Made by a program: the position numbers and the translations under genes
In this document: piece after piece, positions 25,910-33,666 of the stretch
Position numbering within the stretch: position 1 is the first letter of the stretch
How the letters are laid out: each line of letters opens with the position of its first letter
Origin: Flavobacteriales bacterium
GTDB lineage: Bacteria > Bacteroidota > Bacteroidia > Flavobacteriales_D > Sanyastnellaceae
Length of the DNA stretch: 64,000 bases
Direction: 5' to 3'
Assembly: GCA_016722445.1 (NCBI GenBank)
Contig: JADKIZ010000013.1
Coordinates: 1 to 64,000, forward strand
Notes under the pieces: generated by a model
Database searches by the model: none
Seen by the model: only the letters and a program-made list of their open reading frames with translations
What the model was told of the DNA's origin: nothing

Positions 25910-26236
25910 CTAAACCTCGAACTTGGTCCCGTAATCACTCATGGCTTGCATGATGGGAAGAAGTTTTTTTCCTTCTTTGGTGAGGCTATATTCCACTTTA
26001 GGCGGAACCATCTCGATGACTTTCCGGAGGACAATTCCCTGCTCTTCCAAATCACGAAGTACTTGCGATAGCATTTTATCGTTGATACTGACCAATCTTC
26101 TTTTCAATTCACTGAACCGCAATTTTTCATCGCGTAGATTCCAGATCACAATTCCCTTCCACCGTCCGCCGACAATTTGAAGTGTAAGATCTACAGGACA
26201 GTAGTAAAAAGCACCGTTGAGTTTATAGCGTTTCAT
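25910..26236 (-). CDS. HxlR-family winged-helix transcriptional regulator
   Basis: ATG 26236 gives 108 residues, MKRYKLNGAFYYCPVDLTLQ. The upstream extension to 26284 overlaps the operator and is not family-like. HxlR features are the near-N-terminal Cys (YYCPVDLTLQIVGGRWKGIV), LRDEKLRFSELKRRLVSIND as the recognition region, and KMLSQVLRDLEEQGIVLRKV with EYSLTKEGKKL for the wing. The Cys in the CPV block acts as a redox or aldehyde sensor in several family members. It is divergent from the NTF2-like gene at 26368. A perfect 10-bp inverted repeat lies between them, so it probably represses that gene and itself. Confidence 0.9.
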   Translation of the reverse strand: MKRYKLNGAFYYCPVDLTLQIVGGRWKGIVIWNLRDEKLRFSELKRRLVSINDKMLSQVLRDLEEQGIVLRKVIEMVPPKVEYSLTKEGKKLLPIMQAMSDYGTKFEV

Positions 26237-26276
26237 TTCCTTCGTTTGAGCGATAAAAGTATGATCATGAAAAGCA

Positions 26277-26310
26277 CTTACCAAAAAGACAGCGCTTTCA
26301 TTTTGGTAAG
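26277..26310. promoter_or_regulatory. Perfect 10-bp inverted repeat, probable HxlR operator
   Basis: CTTACCAAAA (26277-26286) and TTTTGGTAAG (26301-26310) are exact reverse complements with a 14-nt spacer, in the 131-nt divergent region between hxlR-type and NTF2-like genes. A TAATTTCG -7-like box for the plus-strand gene lies at 26338-26345. Confidence 0.6.
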
Positions 26311-26367
26311 CAACCCCTTCTCGGGAAAAGTGACAGATAATTTCGCACCGACAAAAACACCATTCAA

Positions 26368-26961
26368 ATGAACAAAGCCAAACTTACCATCATTGAAGAA
26401 AATCAATCTGCCACCTCACAAACTGCATATGCCGTTTCCAGAGCCATTCTGGAAGGCGATTGGGAGAAGTTGGATGGATTACTCGATACCAATTTCACCT
26501 ATACTGGAGATGGTTATCATTTCACGAAAGACCAATACATTGCTTTTATGCAAGATATGCGTGCGGCATTTTCCAATTTTGAAATGACGTTGGAAAAAAC
26601 CATCACAGAAAATGATTTTGTGTCCATTCGTTTCAATTCGAAAGTGGTGAATACAGGGAGCTTTATGGGATCGCCGGCCAACAACAAAAATTTAATGGTG
26701 ACGGGAATATTCCAACGCCACATCAAACAAGGGAAAGTTGTACAAGAATGGCAGACGACAGATTTGTTGGGCACCATGAACCAAATCGGATTCGGTGCCA
26801 TGTTCGGTTATGCCGTATTTGTTACTGGTTTCAAAGTGAAATCAAAACCGCTCGTACGGAAGCACAATTCCTTTCTACATCTCGATGGCAAAGTCGAAAA
26901 TTTCGACTTACTTGATGGCCCTGCCAAGAACAGGTATATCAAGAATTTCAACAACCATTGA
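26368..26961 (+). CDS. NTF2/SnoaL-like protein
   Basis: A 197-residue protein. Residues about 15-135 follow the SnoaL-like ester cyclase pattern: AVSRAILEGDWEKLDGLLDT, FTYTGDGYHFTKDQYIAFMQ, FEMTLEKTITENDFVSIRFN, GSFMGSPANNKNLMVTGIFQ and KVVQEWQTTDLLGTMNQIGF. Acidic and aromatic pocket residues line such cones. The last 60 residues (FGYAVFVTGFKVKSKPLVRK) are an extra tail not typical of the family. Catalysis is not certain, since many members bind small ligands or detoxify compounds. It is divergent from an HxlR regulator, which often controls inducible stress or detoxification enzymes. Confidence 0.75.
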   Translation: MNKAKLTIIEENQSATSQTAYAVSRAILEGDWEKLDGLLDTNFTYTGDGYHFTKDQYIAFMQDMRAAFSNFEMTLEKTITENDFVSIRFNSKVVNTGSFMGSPANNKNLMVTGIFQRHIKQGKVVQEWQTTDLLGTMNQIGFGAMFGYAVFVTGFKVKSKPLVRKHNSFLHLDGKVENFDLLDGPAKNRYIKNFNNH

Positions 26962-26992
26962 TATCATACAACGGTTAACCCAATTCCAGTCC

Positions 26993-27259
26993 TCACCTCT
27001 TCACCACAAACTTCGAAGCGAGATTTCTGTTGACGATTGCGGTATAAATCCCGTTGCTGAGTGACTGGATATCCACCACACGCAATCCTGATGTCTGCTC
27101 ATCAGACAACACGATACATCCAGTGACTTCCATGATCATGATGGAAGAAATGTATTCGTCGCATTTTAATACAATGCGATCGTTGGCGTGATTGGGATAA
27201 ATGCAAACCTCATCCATTTTTATTTCCAGAACATCTTCGACAGTGCCATATTGAGCCAA
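26993..27259 (-). CDS. Orphan T9SS type A sorting domain fragment
   Basis: An 88-residue reading frame from a TTG, preceded at once by an in-frame TAG. It consists almost only of a T9SS C-terminal sorting domain: EVCIYPNHANDRIVLKCDEY, then ISSIMIMEVTGCIVLSDEQT and DIQSLSNGIYTAIVNRNLAS followed by KFVVKR. The usual order is YPNP-like, then a DxxG-like core, L..GiY and a K.....K end. No cargo or signal peptide is present upstream in any nearby frame. It is probably the remnant of a secreted protein whose body was deleted, or a broken gene with further indels. Function as a separate protein is doubtful. Confidence 0.5.
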   Translation of the reverse strand: MAQYGTVEDVLEIKMDEVCIYPNHANDRIVLKCDEYISSIMIMEVTGCIVLSDEQTSGLRVVDIQSLSNGIYTAIVNRNLASKFVVKR

Positions 27260-27555
27260 CTATGGCATCATTGCATCTAACAGTTCAACATTGGTTACCG
27301 TAAATCTCCGAATACAATATCGGGACTTAGAAAAACACCTCACATAAGTCGGTTACCCGAAGATTATGATACCCTACTATACCACTTCACCGATCCTTCG
27401 GGCAAATCACCGAAAAATCAAAAAGAGACTCTTACTTACAAACAAGTCTGAATGTTGATCCGGCGACAGTTAAACACCATTCACCGATCCATGTCGCGTT
27501 GCTGGTGTAGCATCGAAATAATTTTGATCCATGAAATTTATAAAACACAAACAAG
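27260..27555. other. Intergenic region, nothing recognised
   Basis: About 300 nt between the sorting-domain fragment and the small membrane protein. No ORF, hairpin or repeat family stands out. Confidence 0.4.
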
Positions 27556-27888
27556 ATGAACAGAAGAATTTTTAAATCAATTTTAGGTGGAATTGTACTT
27601 GGCACCATATTGTTTTTTGCCGGGCCGGTTTTGCTCTTTTTCCTATTTGCCGTGCTGACACTGAAATTCATTTTCACACCATTTGGTTGGGGCAGAATGA
27701 TGATGTATCGCGGCGCATGGGGACATCCAGGCATGGGTGGAATGGGTGCGGCGCCTTTCGCATTTGCGAATAAAGTCAGAAACATGAGTGACACAGAATT
27801 CGCCGAATTTCAAGACAAAATGAAAAACAGATTTTCAGGCAGATGTCATCATTACTACCACGATGAACAGGCCAATCAACCTTCATGA
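27556..27888 (+). CDS. Small Gly/Met-rich membrane protein
   Basis: A 110-residue protein, MNRRIFKSILGGIVLGTILF, with a long hydrophobic stretch continuing FFAGPVLLFFLFAVLTLKFI (one or two membrane helices, about 9-45). A Gly/Met/Trp-rich segment follows (YRGAWGHPGMGGMGAAPFAF), then a charged helix MSDTEFAEFQDKMKNRFSGR and a His-rich end CHHYYHDEQ. The His/Met content could bind metal, which is only a suggestion. It is 52 nt ahead of a second very small membrane protein that also ends in Cys/His residues, and a terminator closes both, so they form a small operon. Confidence 0.6.
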   Translation: MNRRIFKSILGGIVLGTILFFAGPVLLFFLFAVLTLKFIFTPFGWGRMMMYRGAWGHPGMGGMGAAPFAFANKVRNMSDTEFAEFQDKMKNRFSGRCHHYYHDEQANQPS

Positions 27889-27940
27889 GTTTCATGATTG
27901 CGCTTCAAAAACAACATGACAAAACAAAAAATACAATACC

Positions 27941-28096
27941 ATGAAAAGAAGAAACAGTATGATTGCCTTTGGCATCAGCTTGATTGCAACGATAGGAATA
28001 TGGATGGCGATCAAGGGTAAACCCGATTACCGTCACAGATGCGGGGAAAACTGCCATCAACAGGAGATGACAACAGAAGCACCTGCGGTGCAATAA
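27941..28096 (+). CDS. 51-residue membrane protein with CxxxC/His tail
   Basis: ATG 27941 to TAA 28096 encodes MKRRNSMIAFGISLIATIGI, then WMAIKGKPDYRHRCGENCHQ and QEMTTEAPAVQ. One membrane helix is followed by a short extracytoplasmic tail with RCGENCHQ. It lies 52 nt after the preceding small membrane protein and is followed after 8 nt by a strong terminator, which supports it as a real gene. The shared His/Cys tails suggest a common role, perhaps metal-related. No family is known. Confidence 0.5.
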   Translation: MKRRNSMIAFGISLIATIGIWMAIKGKPDYRHRCGENCHQQEMTTEAPAVQ

Positions 28097-28104
28097 AATC
28101 AGAA

Positions 28105-28130
28105 AAAGGAATGGGAAACCATTCCTTTTT
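28105..28130 (+). terminator. Rho-independent terminator of the small-membrane-protein operon
   Basis: AAAGGAATGG (28105-28114), loop GAAA, CCATTCCTTT (28119-28128), then more T. A perfect 10-bp stem beginning 8 nt after the stop codon. Confidence 0.8.
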
Positions 28131-28244
28131 CATTTCACATCATTTATTTAAACCAATTCATACAGTCGGGATCATGATGAAGCGCAGAAAGCCAAAAGAT
28201 TGATTGTTCTCGCATGTGATTTTGTGGCTTCAATATTTTTCTCC

Positions 28245-28460
28245 GTACTTTTTTCTTGATAAAAAAAGTACCAAAAAAATCAAGGCTGTTGAGGATTTCT
28301 CAGGATTTTCTCAAAGGCCGGCCCGCGAATCAAAGGATAAATCGGACGTTCTTTTTTTGTACTATCTCCTAGCTAACTTGTATTTCCATTTGCATTCAAT
28401 TCTTGAGAAGTATGATAGCTTGGCTATTCTTTCGCACGGCAATTCATGAAATTTGGGTTT
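28245..28460. repeat. Dispersed intergenic repeat, short copy
   Basis: Second copy of the 22105-22470 element: CTTGATAAAAAAAGTACC near 28253 and GGCCGGCCCGCGAATCAAAG through TATTCTTTCGCACGGCAATT. It lacks the about 150-nt middle present in the other copy. It lies in the leader region upstream of the cellulase gene. Confidence 0.65.
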
Positions 28461-28600
28461 ATACCACCAACAAAACACATTGAATATCCGAATAACTAGA
28501 GCGAGAATAAGATAAGGCCGAATACCATATCTTGTAGCCAGTTTAGATGAATGGTTCTTTCCATTTGAACAGACACACGACATTCACATACCTGCAAAAC

Positions 28601-30784
28601 ATGAAAAACCACTTTGGATTTTTTCTCATCGCGTTTGTTAGCCTTCATGCCAACGCGTCTCCAACTGTGATATCCACTCACATCCACACGGATCAATTCG
28701 GCTATCCTGTAGATGCAAAAAAAGTTGCCGTTATTTCTGATCCGATGACCGGATACAATGGTGATGAATCCTTCACACCCGGCAATACTTATGAAGTGCG
28801 CGAATGGAATACGGATATGGTTGTGTTTTCTGGTCAGCCTGAAGCATGGGGCAATGGGAATGAACATCTCCAGAGTGGTGATCGCGTTTGGTGGTTTGAT
28901 TTCACTGATGTGAATATGGTTGGCTCGTATTATGTGTATGATATATCCAACGCGGTAGGAAGCGGTCGTTTCGAGATCAGTGTTTGCGTATATGAGGACA
29001 TCATGAAAACAGCAGTGCGTACTTTCTTCTACCAACGTTGTGGTCATGCTAAAACGCCGCAGTACGCCGGAATGCAATGGGCAGATGCCATTTGTCACGG
29101 AGGCACACAACAGGATACCGATTGCAGGTATTATGATGATCTAACCACCACCACATCGAAAGACTTGAGTGGTGGATGGCATGACGCAGGAGATTACAAC
29201 AAGTATGTCAACTTCGCATTCGATCCGGTCTTGGATTTATTGGATGCATATGCATACGATCCAACGATATGGACCGATGACTTCAATATCACGGAATCAG
29301 GCAATGGCATTTCTGATTTGTTGGATGAAATCAAGTATGAATTGGATTGGCTATTGAAAATGCAACAGGAAGACGGTTCAGTGTTGTGTATGGTCGGTGC
29401 GATGAGTTACAATTCAGCCAGTCCGCCAAGTGCCGATGTAACACATCGTGTATATGGACCCGCTACGACAGCAAGTACATTTTCAAGTGCTGCCATGTTT
29501 GCACGAGCGGCAAAAGTTTACAATGATGCAGGACTCACTTCCTACTCCACCACTTTACAGAATGCTGCAATTGACGCATGGGCTTGGGCTATGGATCATT
29601 CCAACATCACATTTTACAATTCCGGAACCATTGTATCCGGTGAACAACAAACAGATGATTATGGCACTTTCACTCGACAGTTTTGCGCAGCTGTTTACTT
29701 GTACGAACTTACCGGAGAAGCCATGTACCAGGACTTTGTTGAATCAAATTATTCGGAAACACATTTGATGCAATGGGGATATGCCTATCCATTTGAATAT
29801 GCATTGCAAAAAGCGCTGATCCACTATTCCATGCTGAACAGTGCATCCAATCTAGTGGCAGAAGCAATTCAAAACGCATTTATCGCATCGTTATCTGAAA
29901 ACAATACAGACAATTTACCCGCTTATCTGAATGCGACCGATGCTTATCGTGCATATCTGGCCGATAACAATTATACATGGGGAAGCAATACCACCAAAGC
30001 AAGACAAGGTCTCATGTTTATGGACATGTACAACAACAATTGGGATGCTGCCCATCACATTGAATACCGCGAAGCTGCAGAAGCCATGTTGGAATATTTC
30101 CACGGCATCAATCCATTGGGGATGGTGTATTTGACCAACATGTCAGAATTTGGAGCAGAGCATTCATGTCGCTCCATATATCACGGATGGTTTATCGATG
30201 GAAGTCCGACATGGGATGAAGTAGGTGTTTCTGAATACGGTCCAGCGCCAGGATTTGTGCCAGGAGGTGCGAATCCTACTTACGCATTGGATGGATGCTG
30301 TCCTACCAATTGCGGCGACGACATCAACAATGCACTTTGTGATTATCCGATGGATATGCCTCCATTGTCTCAACCCATTCAAAAATCATATCGTGATTGG
30401 AATACTGGTTGGCCACAAAATTCCTGGACGGTTACCGAAATTGGCATTTACACACAAGCAGCGTATATCAAACTATTGGCGCCGTTTATTGGAATCAATT
30501 GTAGCACAGTCAACATGCAGGAATCAGAAATTGCGACAGATGCCCTTGAAATCTTTCCGAATCCAGCATCGGACGCACTACATATCAAGTTACAGGTTTC
30601 TCAAGCAGGAATGTATACCATTCAGATCTTGGATGAATCCGGCAGAATGGTGCAAGAATACCTTCACAATACATCATCAAATTTGTCGCGCACCTCGGTA
30701 GACATTTCGAATTTAAGTCATGGCTATTATTTCCTTCAAGTCAAATGTGGAGATCGAAAAATGGTGAAGGGATTTGTGAAATGA
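28601..30784 (+). CDS. Secreted GH9 cellulase with CelD_N domain and T9SS sorting domain
   Basis: ATG 28601 gives 727 residues with signal MKNHFGFFLIAFVSLHANAS. An Ig-like CelD_N domain (about 25-115) starts HIHTDQFGYPVDAKKVAVIS. The GH9 (alpha/alpha)6 catalytic domain follows. The nucleophile/base region is SGGWHDAGDYNKYVNFA (about 193-205), the substrate-binding His block is AEHSCRSIYHGWF, and the likely acid Glu is in SWTVTEIGIYTQAAY (about 611). The enzyme cleaves beta-1,4-glucan. The C-terminal sorting domain (about 645-727) has EIFPNPASDALHIKL, DISNLSHGYYFLQVK and ends MVKGFVK, so it is secreted by T9SS and held at or released from the cell surface. It is one of few clear polysaccharide-degrading genes here. 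Confidence 0.93.
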   Translation: MKNHFGFFLIAFVSLHANASPTVISTHIHTDQFGYPVDAKKVAVISDPMTGYNGDESFTPGNTYEVREWNTDMVVFSGQPEAWGNGNEHLQSGDRVWWFDFTDVNMVGSYYVYDISNAVGSGRFEISVCVYEDIMKTAVRTFFYQRCGHAKTPQYAGMQWADAICHGGTQQDTDCRYYDDLTTTTSKDLSGGWHDAGDYNKYVNFAFDPVLDLLDAYAYDPTIWTDDFNITESGNGISDLLDEIKYELDWLLKMQQEDGSVLCMVGAMSYNSASPPSADVTHRVYGPATTASTFSSAAMFARAAKVYNDAGLTSYSTTLQNAAIDAWAWAMDHSNITFYNSGTIVSGEQQTDDYGTFTRQFCAAVYLYELTGEAMYQDFVESNYSETHLMQWGYAYPFEYALQKALIHYSMLNSASNLVAEAIQNAFIASLSENNTDNLPAYLNATDAYRAYLADNNYTWGSNTTKARQGLMFMDMYNNNWDAAHHIEYREAAEAMLEYFHGINPLGMVYLTNMSEFGAEHSCRSIYHGWFIDGSPTWDEVGVSEYGPAPGFVPGGANPTYALDGCCPTNCGDDINNALCDYPMDMPPLSQPIQKSYRDWNTGWPQNSWTVTEIGIYTQAAYIKLLAPFIGINCSTVNMQESEIATDALEIFPNPASDALHIKLQVSQAGMYTIQILDESGRMVQEYLHNTSSNLSRTSVDISNLSHGYYFLQVKCGDRKMVKGFVK

Positions 30785-30984
30785 GGGGAATAGGTGTAAG
30801 CGTAAACATTCAATGTATGACACACCAATTGATAGAATACATCGTGTAAAATCATCGATGCTTCATGCACCCATCTGTAGTGATGGAACGAACGAGAGAA
30901 GGCGATGGATATGGATTCTGGTGATGATCAGGTAAATCAACACAACGTGCTTGTGCATTTTCATACGGGAAGGATTACAGGGCG

Positions 30985-31230
30985 GGCGGAATGGTAGGTT
31001 CCTCTTCGCAAGCGGGGTGCAATAAAACAACAACGATAGCAAATGGGGAGGATGACAAGGCGGGAGGAAATATAGGTTCCTCATCGCAAGCGGGGTGGAA
31101 TAATACAACAACGATATCGAATGGGGAGGATGACAAGGCGGGAGGAATGGTAGGTTCCTCTTCGCAAGCGAAGAGGAATGACGACGTGAGGGGGGAAATT
31201 AGCCGGCCCCGCTTCACGGGGCCGGTGGGC
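30985..31230. repeat. 78-bp minisatellite ending in two-hairpin element, copy B
   Basis: Three tandem units start at TAGGTTCCTC near 30993, 31071 and 31151, each with GCAAGCGGGGTG-like and GGGGAGGATGACAAGGCGGG blocks. The third is a full element. Hairpin 1: TTCCTCTTCGC (31155-31165), AA, GCGAAGAGGAA (168-178). Hairpin 2: CCGGCCCCG (31203-31211), CTTCA, CGGGGCCGG (217-225). Units 1 and 2 lack the right half of hairpin 1. Confidence 0.7.
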
Positions 31231-31260
31231 AAATATTCTACTTCGCAAATCAAGTGTCCT

Positions 31261-31839
31261 TTAGTTCGACAGTCCGGGGTGATAGAGGTCTGAGGATTGG
31301 ACTTGATGGTTGGCTAAGTTGACGCGCATGATCCAGGAGGAGCTGTCTGTTTGATAGATGAAGGTGGATTCGGAGTATGATCGCTCGATGATATCAGTTG
31401 GATCAGTGAGGATGGCGAGAAGTTCGTCTTCGGTTTTACCTAACAGAACATTTGACTTCACGACGTCTTTGGCCATGAGGAATGGTTTCACATCAGACTT
31501 GCCCCAGACTTCAGCGACAAAATCGTCGGTCATTGGAATAGATGAAAGGGATTTATAAGCCATCAGCAATGCACCGAACAATGGAAAAACGGCGACAATT
31601 CCTACTCCACTTGCCGAATAGTTTTTCTTTTTTCTCCAGAATAAAAAAGCTACAAATCCACCAATCACGGCGAGCAGTGTCCAGAATGCGAGGAAGAGCA
31701 ATTTTTCATTTTCAACTTCATGGAGGGTTTGTCCGCGAAGTGAAAATGTCATGATTATGAGAAAAGCAAAAGCCAAATAGATGGCCAACACACTCACCAG
31801 TGCGCTGCCTAAAAATGAAAGGATTTTTTTTGCTGACAT
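31261..31839 (-). CDS. Membrane protein with three to four helices, unknown function
   Basis: A 192-residue protein. MSAKKILSFLGSALVSVLAI begins the first helix (with YLAFAFLIIMTF), then LLFLAFWTLLAVIGGFVAFL and GVGIVAVFPLFGALLMAYKS. The C-terminal about 75 residues are soluble (KSDVKPFLMAKDVVKSNVLL, IYQTDSSSWIMRVNLANHQV) and have the look of a lipid- or ligand-binding beta domain; the KDVV.SN.LLGKT.DE.L.iL. text resembles the BamE/SmpA-type repeat found in small outer-membrane lipoproteins, here after helices. This similarity is weak. No operon partner. Confidence 0.6.
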   Translation of the reverse strand: MSAKKILSFLGSALVSVLAIYLAFAFLIIMTFSLRGQTLHEVENEKLLFLAFWTLLAVIGGFVAFLFWRKKKNYSASGVGIVAVFPLFGALLMAYKSLSSIPMTDDFVAEVWGKSDVKPFLMAKDVVKSNVLLGKTEDELLAILTDPTDIIERSYSESTFIYQTDSSSWIMRVNLANHQVQSSDLYHPGLSN

Positions 31840-32199
31840 AGGTTTGGTTTTTTTTTCCTAAAGTCATTCTTAACACATATATTATTCGGTGAATAGTAGA
31901 TTACTCTAAAAGAAAGTTAAGAGAATATGGTCATGTACGAAAGCACGCAATCACAATTCGTACTTGCACACTATTTCCGCATTCACCATCCCAAGAAAAA
32001 GGCCTCTCAAAAGCGGAAAATGACCGAAATCAGTGGCTTTATTTAGCGTAATAACCGCTTGTCATATTCCAATGTAAGAATGAAAACAATCACAAGTGGT
32101 CCGTCTAATTTTGTCCATAACGAGATCTTGAAGTCATTCAAATTTCCATTGCCACGATCCTGAATTTTGAAAAAAATGTATCATCAAAAAACAGGATAA
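31840..32199. other. Intergenic region between divergent genes, no gene seen
   Basis: These 360 nt separate the minus-strand membrane protein and the plus-strand S41 gene. The region is AT-rich, with T8 near 31848, and no hairpin or repeat family is evident. It must hold both promoters. Confidence 0.4.
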
Positions 32200-33635
32200 A
32201 TGAAGATTTTAACCCATATTATTTTTTTCGCACTACTCCATCAACAACAACTGTTCGCTCAGGATTGCGATTGTTTGTCTAACCTCAATTGGGTGATAGA
32301 AACTTTCCAGAGCAATGATGCCGGATATCAGATGTCCATCATCGAAAAAGGCAAAGACTTCGATCAGCGTATTACAGAAACCAGTCGACAAAAAGCCGCA
32401 CATGTTTCAACCAAAAAGAATGTGCGGCGCTCATGCTTGAATGGCTGCATTCATTTCGTCCGCAACACTTGGGTATTCAATTGAAAGAAGAAGATCATAC
32501 AGTGGTGGCGAACAATACCCGGAAAACCGATTTTTCCGATTGGGAAACCATGGACCTCAATGTATCCGCATTCAAGGCACAACTATCTCAGGGAAAAATA
32601 AAACCATTGGAAGGCATTTGGCAAAGTGATCCATATACCATAGCCATTGTTGCATCAGAAAATGGATACACAGGTGTCATCCTGGAAGGCGGTAACTCCG
32701 GTTGGAAAAAAGGCGAAGTCAAGTTACACATCCAAACGGATGGACAACACGGCATCTATTATCTGAAAGACAGAAGTGAACTTGCTATTTCAAACATCGA
32801 ATACATGGGCTCATCGCATATTCGATTTAACCAACTCTTGTTTGAACGCACATTTCCTGCAGAAAGACACGAAGCCGGTGTCGATCACTATATCAAATCC
32901 AGTAGTGCCAAAAAACCGTACATCGATGTTGTGAATGAACAAACCCTTTTGCTGCGGATTCCATCCTTCGAATTTTCCGAGAAAGTTTGGATAGATAGTG
33001 TCGTAGCGGCCAACAAATCCCAAATCGGTTTATATCCAAACCTCATCATCGATCTCACGAACAATGGAGGTGGCAGTGATGCGAGCTTTGAAGCACTGTT
33101 ACCATTGATTTATACTGGTCCAATTCGCACCATACAGACAACCTACTACTCTACTCCATTCAACATTCAAGAGTATAAAGATTACTTGAGTTTACCAGAC
33201 CTGACAGAATCAGACAGAAAAATGCTTATTGATGCCATTGGTAAATTGGAAAGACATTCATTCGAATTTGTGACACTCACCGACAGCATTACAGAAGAAG
33301 TTGTAGACAGTATTTATCTATATCCCAAACAGGTTGCCGTTCTCATCAATGAAGGATGTGCAAGTACGACTGAACAATTCCTTCTTGCTGCAAGACAAAG
33401 TAGAAAAGTAAAGCTTTATGGCAAGCATACCATGGGCGTTTTGGATATATCCAATATGAAAACGGTCGATTCGCCATGCCACGACTATTCACTCGCATAC
33501 TCATGGACCAGGAGCCTCAGATTACCTCATTATCCGATTGATGACATAGGGATACAACCGGATTATTTCCTCGATGAAAGCATACCAACCTATCAGTGGA
33601 TAGGATATGTCGCAAAAAAAATGGCAGAAGAATAA
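32200..33635 (+). CDS. S41-family peptidase-like secreted protein, one frameshift near 32412
   Basis: Signal peptide MKILTHIIFFALLHQQQLFA, cleavage near LFAQDC. The N-terminal helical piece (LNWVIETFQSNDAGYQMSII) breaks at HVS, where an A seems lost from an AAA run near 32409-32412. The second frame gives NQKECAALMLEWLHSFRPQH and runs to 33635. The S41 core is LRIPSFEF, NLIIDLTNNGGGSDASFEAL, VAVLINEGCASTTEQFLLAA (catalytic-type Ser in CAS) and LYGKHTMGVLD. The family cleaves unfolded or C-terminal peptides, but the general-base Lys is not obvious here, so activity is uncertain. The joined protein has about 478 residues. Its stop codon lies inside the hairpin that terminates the convergent giant gene. 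Confidence 0.8.
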
Positions 33636-33646
33636 ACTTCTGCCAT
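33614..33646 (-). terminator. Terminator of the giant surface-protein gene, overlapping the S41 stop codon
   Basis: ATGGCAGAAG (33621-33630), loop AATAAA, CTTCTGCCAT (33637-33646): perfect 10-bp stem. On the minus strand it is followed by a T run (A7 at 33614-33620). The S41 stop TAA falls in the loop, so the last codons of that gene double as a terminator arm. Confidence 0.8.
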
Positions 33647-33666
33647 TGGTCTATATCCAAACAAAA

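Noticed and set aside
27432..27794. 120-residue minus-strand ORF over the small membrane protein
   Set aside because: The plus-strand protein has a proper membrane helix and shares an operon and terminator with the next small gene; the antisense frame has none of these.
30863..31293. Overlapping ORFs on both strands with PPALSS/AGGNIGSSSQAG repeats
   Set aside because: They are translations of the 78-bp minisatellite and two-hairpin element, with no start context.
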